64,000 nucleotides of DNA from Magicicada septendecula. Its lineage: Eukaryota > Arthropoda > Insecta > Hemiptera > Cicadidae. The stretch is from positions 438,406,958 through 438,470,957 of the forward strand of contig CM068372.1 in NCBI GenBank assembly GCA_034769895.1. Reading direction: 5' to 3'. A model generated the notes under the pieces. That model made no database searches and was not told the DNA's origin. It worked only from the letters and a program-made list of their open reading frames with translations. The translations under genes and the position numbers were made by a program. The first letter of the stretch is position 1; the number at the start of each line of letters is the position of its first letter. Positions 57,501-64,000 of the stretch are shown here, piece by piece.

Positions 57501-60500
57501 AATGAAGCCGAGCCGTTGTGTCGATGTCATTCTGCATAAGCGATCTACAGGAAAGTGTCAACAACGCAACTACATGGATGGAGTAAGTAAATTACATGAA
57601 CACTGCAGTCCACGTGGACGCGGCGTTGTACTTTGTAGTATTCAGCAACTACAGCTTATCTCACCTTCAATGAAGCCGAGCCGTTGTGTCGATGTCATTC
57701 TGCATAAGCGATCTACAGGAAAGTGTCAACAACGCAACTACATGGATGGAGTAAGTAAATTACATGAACACTGCAGTCCACGTGGATGCGGCGTTAGTAC
57801 TTTGTAGTATTCAGCAACTACAGCTTATCTCACGGTCAATGAAGCCGAGCCGTTGTGTCGATGTCATTCTGCATAAGCGATCTACAGGAAAGTGTCAACA
57901 ACGCAACTATATGGATGGAGTAAGTAAATTACATGAACACTGCAGTCCACGTGGACGCGGCGTTAGTACTTTGTAGTATTCAGCAACTACAGCTTATCTC
58001 ACGGTCAATGAAGCCGAGCCGTTGTGTCGATGTCATTCTGCATAAGCGATCTACAGGAAATTGTCAACAACGCAACTACATGGATGGAGTAAGTAAATTA
58101 CATGAACACTGCAGTCCACGTGGACGCGGCGTTGTACTTTGTAGTATTCAGCAACTACAGCTTATCTCACGGTCAATGAAGCCGAGCCGTTGTGTCGATG
58201 TCATTCTGCATAAGCGATCTACAGGAAAGTGTCAACAACGCAACTACATGGATGGAGTAAGTAAATTACATGAACACTGCAGTCCACGTGGATGCGGCGT
58301 TAGTACTTTGTAGTATTCAGCAACTACAGCTTATCACACGGTCAATGAAGCCGAGCCGTTGTGTCGATGTCATTCTGCATAAGCGATCTACAGGAAAGTG
58401 TCAACAACGCAACTACATGGATGGAGTAAGTAAATTACATGAACACTGCAGTCCACGTGGATGCGGCGTTAGTACTTTGTAGTATTCAGCAACTACAGCT
58501 TATCTCACGGTCAATGAAGCCGAGCCGTTGTGCCGATGTCATTCTGCATAAGCGATCTACAGGAAAGTGTCAACAACGCAACTACATGGATGGAGTAAGT
58601 AAATTACATGAACACTGCAGTCCACGTGGACGCGGCGTTACTACTTTGTAGTATTCAGCAACTACAGCTTACCTCACGGTCAATGAAGCCGAGCCGTTGT
58701 GTCGATGTCATTCTGCATAAGCGATCTACAGGAAAGTGTCAACAACGCAACTACATGGATGGAGTAAGTAAATTACATGAACACTGCAGTCCACGTGGAC
58801 GCGGCGTTGTACTTTGTAGTATTCAGCAACTACAGCTTATCTCACGGTCAATGAAGCCGAGCCGTTGTGTCGATGTCATTCTGCAAAAGCGATCTACAGG
58901 AAAGTGTCAACGCAACTACATGGATGGAGTAAGTAAATTACATGAACACTGCAGTCCACGTGGATGCGGCGTTAGTACTTTGTAGTATTCAGCAACTACA
59001 GCTTATCTCACGGTCAATGAAGCCGAGCCGTTGTGTCGATGTCATTCTGCATAAGCGATCTACAGGAAAGTGTCAACAACGCAACTATATGGATGGAGTA
59101 AGTAAATTACATGAACACTGCAGTCCACGTGGACGCGGCGTTAGTACTTTGTAGTATTCAGCAACTACAGCTTACCTCACGGTCAATGAAGCCGAGCCGT
59201 TGTGTCGATGTCATTCTGCATAAGCGATCTACAGGAAAGTGTCAACAACGCAACTACATGGATGGAGTAAGTAAATTACATGAACACTGCAGTCCACGTG
59301 GACGCGGCGTTGTACTTTGTAGTATTCAGCAACTACAGCTTATCTCACCTTCAATGAAGCCGAGCCGTTGTGTCGATGTCATTCTGCATAAGCGATCTAC
59401 AGGAAAGTGTCAACAACGCAACTACATGGATGGAGTAAGTAAATTACATGAACACTGCAGTCCACGTGGATGCGGCGTTAACACTTTGTAGTATTCAGCA
59501 ACTACAGCTTATCTCACGGTCAATGAAGCCGAGCCGTTGTGTCGATGTCATTCTGCATAAGCGATCTACAGGAAAGTGTCAACAACGCAACTATATGGAT
59601 GGAGTAAGTAAATTACATGAACACTGCAGTCCACGTGGACGCGGCGTTACTACTTTGTAGTGTTCAGCAACTACAGCTTATCTCACCTTCAATGAAGCCG
59701 AGCCGTTGTGTCGATGTCATTCTGCATAAGCGATCTACAGGAAAGTGTCAACAACGCAACTACATGGATGGAGTAAGTAAATTACATGAACACTGCAGTC
59801 CACGTGGACGCGGCGTTGTACTTTGTAGTATTCAGCAACTACAGCTTATCTCACCTTCAATGAAGCCGAGCCGTTGTGTCGATGTCATTCTGCATAAGCG
59901 ATCTACAGGAAAGTGTCAACAACGCAACTACATGGATGGAGTAAGTAAATTACATGAACACTGCAGTCCACGTGGATGCGGCGTTACTACTTTGTAGTAT
60001 TCAGCAACTACAACTTATCTCACCTTCAATGAAGCCGAGCCGTTGTGTCGATGTCATTCTGCATAAGCGATCTACAGGAAAGTGTCAACAACGCAACTAT
60101 ATGGATGGAGTAAGTAAATTACATGAACACTGCAGTCCACGTGGACGCGGCGTTAGTACTTTGTAGTATTCAGCAACTACAGCTTATCTCACGGTCAATG
60201 AAGCCGAGCCGTTGTGTCGATGTCATTCTGCAAAAGCGATCTACAGGAAAGTGTCAACAACGCAACTACATGGATGGAGTAAGTAAATTACATGAACACT
60301 GCAGTCCACGTGGACGCGGCGTTACTACTTTGTAGTATTCAGCAACTACAGCTTATCTCACCTTCAATGAAGCCGAGCCGTTGTGTCGATGTCATTCTGC
60401 ATAAGCGATCTACAGGAAAGTGTCAACAACGCAACTATATGGATGGAGTAAGTAAATTACATGAACACTGCAGTCCACGTGAACGCGGCGTTGTACTTTG

Positions 60501-63500
60501 TAGTATTCAGCAACTACAGCTTATCTCACCTTCAATGAAGCCGAGCCGTTGTGTCGATGTCATTCTGCATAAGCGATCTACAGGAAAGTGTCAACAACGC
60601 AACTACATGGATGGAGTAAGTAAATTACATGAACACTGCAGTCCACGTGGATGCGGCGTTACTACTTTGTAGTATTCAGCAACTACAGCTTATCTCACCT
60701 TCAATGAAGCCGAGCCGTTGTGTCGATGTCATTCTGCATAAGCGATCTACAGGAAAGTGTCAACAACGCAACTACATGGATGGAGTAAGTAAATTACATG
60801 AACACTGCAGTCCACGTGGACGCGGCGTTACTACTTTGTAGTATTCAGCAACTACAGCTTATCTCACCTTCAATGAAGCCGAGCCGTTGTGTCGATGTCA
60901 TTCTGCATAAGCGATCTACAGGAAAGTGTCAACAACGCAACTACATGGATGGAGTAAGTAAATTACATGAACACTGCAGCACACGTGGACGCGGCGTTAC
61001 TACTTTGTAGTATTCAGCAACTACAGCTTATCTCAACTTCAATGAAGCCGAGCCGTTGTGTCGATGTCATTCTGCATAAGCGATCTACAGGAAAGTGTCA
61101 ACAACGCAACTACATGGATGGAGTAAGTAAATTACATGAACACTGCAGTCCACGTGGACGCGGCGTTGTACTTTGTAGTATTCAGCAACTACAGCTTATC
61201 TCACCTTCAATGAAGCCGAGCCGTTGTGTCGATGTCATTCTGCATAAGCGATCTACAGGAAAGTGTCAACAACGCAACTACATGGATGGAGTAAGTAAAT
61301 TACATGAACACTGCAGTCCACGTGGACGCGGCGTTGTACTTTGTAGTATTCAGCAACTACAGCTTATCTCACGGTCAATGAAGCCGAGCCGTTGTGTCGA
61401 TGTCATTCTGCAAAAGCGATCTACAGGAAAGTGTCAACAACGCAACTACATGGATGGAGTAAGTAAATTACATGAACACTGCAGTCCACGTGGATGCGGC
61501 GTTAGTACTTTGTAGTATTCAGCAACTACAGCTTATCTCACGGTCAATGAAGCCGAGCCGTTGTGTCGATGTCATTCTGCATAAGCGATCTACAGGAAAG
61601 TGTCAACAACGCAACTATATGGATGGAGTAAGTAAATTACATGAACACTGCAGTCCACGTGGACGCGGCGTTACTACTTTGTAGTGTTCAGCAACTACAG
61701 CTTATCTCACCTTCAATGAAGCCGAGCCGTTGTGTCGATGTCATTCTGCATAAGCGATCTACAGGAAAGTGTCAACAACGCAACTACATGGATGGAGTAA
61801 GTAAATTACATGAACACTGCAGTCCACGTGGACGCGGCGTTACTACTTTGTAGTATTCAGCAACTACAGCTTATCTCACCTTCAATGAAGCCGAGCCGTT
61901 GTGTCGATGTCATTCTGCATAAGTGATCTACAGGAAAGTGTCAACAACGCAACTACATGGATGGAGTAAGTAAATTACATGAACACTGCAGTCCACGTGG
62001 ACGCGGCGTTGTACTTTGTAGTATTCAGCAACTACAGCTTATCTCACCTTCAATGAAGCCGAGCCGTTGTGTCGATGTCATTCTGCATAAGCGATCTACA
62101 GGAAAGTGTCAACAACGCAACTACATGGATGGAGTAAGTAAATTACATGAACACTGCAGTCCACGTGGATGCGGCGTTACTACTTTGTAGTATTCAGCAA
62201 CTACAACTTATCTCACCTTCAATGAAGCCGAGCCGTTGTGTCGATGTCATTCTGCATAAGCGATCTACAGGAAAGTGTCAACAACGCAACTATATGGATG
62301 GAGTAAGTAAATTACATGAACACTGCAGTCCACGTGGACGCGGCGTTAGTACTTTGTAGTATTCAGCAACTACAGCTTATCTCACGGTCAATGAAGCCGA
62401 GCCGTTGTGTCGATGTCATTCTGCAAAAGCGATCTACAGGAAAGTGTCAACAACGCAACTACATGGATGGAGTAAGTAAATTACATGAACACTGCAGTCC
62501 ACGTGGACGCGGCGTTACTACTTTGTAGTATTCAGCAACTACAGCTTATCTCACCTTCAATGAAGCCGAGCCGTTGTGTCGATGTCATTCTGCATAAGCG
62601 ATCTACAGGAAAGTGTCAACAACGCAACTATATGGATGGAGTAAGTAAATTACATGAACACTGCAGTCCACGTGGACGCGGCGTTGTACTTTGTAGTATT
62701 CAGCAACTACAGCTTATCTCACCTTCAATGAAGCCGAGCCGTTGTGTCGATGTCATTCTGCATAAGCGATCTACAGGAAAGTGTCAACAACGCAACTACA
62801 TGGATGGAGTAAGTAAATTACATGAACACTGCAGTCCACGTGGATGCGGCGTTACTACTTTGTAGTATTCAGCAACTACAGCTTATCTCACCTTCAATGA
62901 AGCCGAGCCGTTGTGTCGATGTCATTCTGCATAAGCGATCTACAGGAAAGTGTCAACAACGCAACTACATGGATGGAGTAAGTAAATTACATGAACACTG
63001 CAGTCCACGTGGACGCGGCGTTACTACTTTGTAGTATTCAGCAACTACAGCTTATCTCACCTTCAATGAAGCCGAGCCGTTGTGTCGATGTCATTCTGCA
63101 TAAGCGATCTACAGGAAAGTGTCAACAACGCAACTACATGGATGGAGTAAGTAAATTACATGAACACTGCAGTCCACGTGGACGCGGCGTTACTACTTTG
63201 TAGTATTCAGCAACTACAGCTTATCTCACCTTCAATGAAGCCGAGCCGTTGTGTCGATGTCATTCTGCATAAGCGATCTACAGGAAAGTGTCAACAACGC
63301 AACTACATGGATGGAGTAAGTAAATTACATGAACACTGCAGTCCACGTGGACGCGGCGTTGTACTTTGTAGTATTCAGCAACTACAGCTTATCTCACCTT
63401 CAATGAAGCCGAGCCGTTGTGTCGATGTCATTCTGCATAAGCGATCTACAGGAAAGTGTCAACAACGCAACTACATGGATGGAGTAAGTAAATTACATGA

Positions 63501-64000
63501 ACACTGCAGTCCACGTGGATGCGGCGTTAGTACTTTGTAGTATTCAGCAACTACAGCTTATCTCACGGTCAATGAAGCCGAGCCGTTGTGTCGATGTCAT
63601 TCTGCATAAGCGATCTACAGGAAAGTGTCAACAACGCAACTATATGGATGGAGTAAGTAAATTACATGAACACTGCAGTCCACGTGGACGCGGCGTTAGT
63701 ACTTTGTAGTATTCAGCAACTACAGCTTATCTCACGGTCAATGAAGCCGAGCCGTTGTGTCGATGTCATTCTGCATAAGCGATCTACAGGAAATTGTCAA
63801 CAACGCAACTACATGGATGGAGTAAGTAAATTACATGAACACTGCAGTCCACGTGGACGCGGCGTTGTACTTTGTAGTATTCAGCAACTACAGCTTATCT
63901 CACGGTCAATGAAGCCGAGCCGTTGTGTCGATGTCATTCTGCATAAGCGATCTACAGGAAAGTGTCAACAACGCAACTACATGGATGGAGTAAGTAAATT
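49836..64000 (+). repeat. Larger higher-order repeat, 5.73-5.90-kb period (34/35 monomers)
   Basis: Rare variants recur far apart. GGAAATTGTC: 52,158, 58,061 and 63,794 (steps 5,903 and 5,733). TTATCACAC: 52,428 and 58,331. GTGCCGATG: 52,799 and 58,533. GTTAACAC: 53,743 and 59,477. CGTGAACGC: 54,747 and 60,481. The CAA deletion also recurs. The 169-bp difference between the steps is one monomer, lost after 58,439 relative to 52,536-52,704. About two and a half copies are visible. Confidence 0.9.

Larger units (their letters stand above)
43931..64000 (+). repeat. Satellite DNA array, 168/169-bp monomer, about 119 copies
   Basis: Head-to-tail monomers beginning TGAACACTGCAGTCCACGTG and ending in GTAAGTAAATTACA. 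They continue past the window edge. Lengths are 169 bp when the unit has GTTAGTAC or GTTACTAC, and 168 bp when it has GTTGTAC. Two nearly identical units also lack one CAA (about 53,176 and 58,910). Monomers differ at a small set of positions: CACCTT/CACGGT/CATGGT, GCATAAG/GCAAAAG, TACATGG/TATATGG, GGACGC/GGATGC, CTTATC/CTTACC. The first monomer is the most divergent (CAGCATCTAC, GATGGGG), as expected at an array edge. Open frames of 56 codons per 168-bp unit are by-products. No known satellite family is recognised. Confidence 0.97.

Noticed and set aside
43931..64000. Over 60 open frames of 70-182 codons in the satellite
   Set aside because: They repeat with the monomer, begin and end at the same unit positions and show no recognisable domain; they are by-products of the 168-bp periodicity.
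43931..64000. CRISPR array
   Set aside because: The repeated unit is the whole 168/169 bp with no short repeat alternating with unique spacers, and the sequence is eukaryotic.
43931..64000. CENP-B box in the satellite
   Set aside because: No stretch resembling YTTCGTTGGAARCGGGA was seen in the monomer.

Overview
The window reads as a repeat-dominated, AT-rich stretch of an animal nuclear genome, most likely an insect or other arthropod. The reasons are an arthropod-style Helitron with a spliced gene, a Penelope-like retroelement, Helentron relics with an AP endonuclease, many 3' scraps of non-LTR (LINE) elements, long trinucleotide microsatellites and a very large satellite array. I found no host protein-coding gene, tRNA, rRNA or bacterial-type feature. 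A large-genome hemimetabolous insect would fit, but the species is a guess.

Layout, left to right. 1-170: fragment of a repeat also found near 36.5 kb. 242-6082: an apparently complete Helitron on the minus strand. Both ends are recognisable, it sits in an A|T site, and one two-exon gene encodes a 1495-residue Rep/helicase. A decayed second copy of its first exon lies upstream of the start. 6.1-8.5 kb: nothing recognised. 8496-12327: a Penelope-like element present as a head-to-head inverted dimer (two nearly identical arms of about 1.87 kb, 42-bp spacer) flanked by a 12-bp target duplication; neither arm has an open frame. 13.9-23.5 kb: LINE C-terminal fragments on both strands, a candidate small DNA transposon, a 63-bp minisatellite and a degenerate transposase-like repeat. 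23.6-27.1 kb: AT-rich, nothing seen. 27.1-27.7 kb: LINE scraps around a 219-bp (TTC)n tract. 28.2-28.8 kb and 33.7-36.7 kb: two internally deleted Helentron derivatives, each joining the N-terminal region to the C-terminal endonuclease with Rep and helicase gone. 36.7-43.9 kb: mostly unrecognised sequence, the best candidate for unique host DNA.

43,931 to the window end (and beyond): about 119 head-to-tail copies of a 168/169-bp satellite. Single-base variants show nested higher-order structure: a 2,531-bp (15-mer) period, then a 5.73-5.90-kb (34/35-mer) period.

Nothing here forms a cooperating pathway. The elements are separate insertions; only the Helitron looks potentially capable of coding for its own mobilisation. 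The most notable observations are the nested satellite hierarchy, the inverted Penelope dimer with a matched target duplication and hammerhead-like motifs, and the two Helentron relics with the same N-terminus-to-endonuclease architecture.
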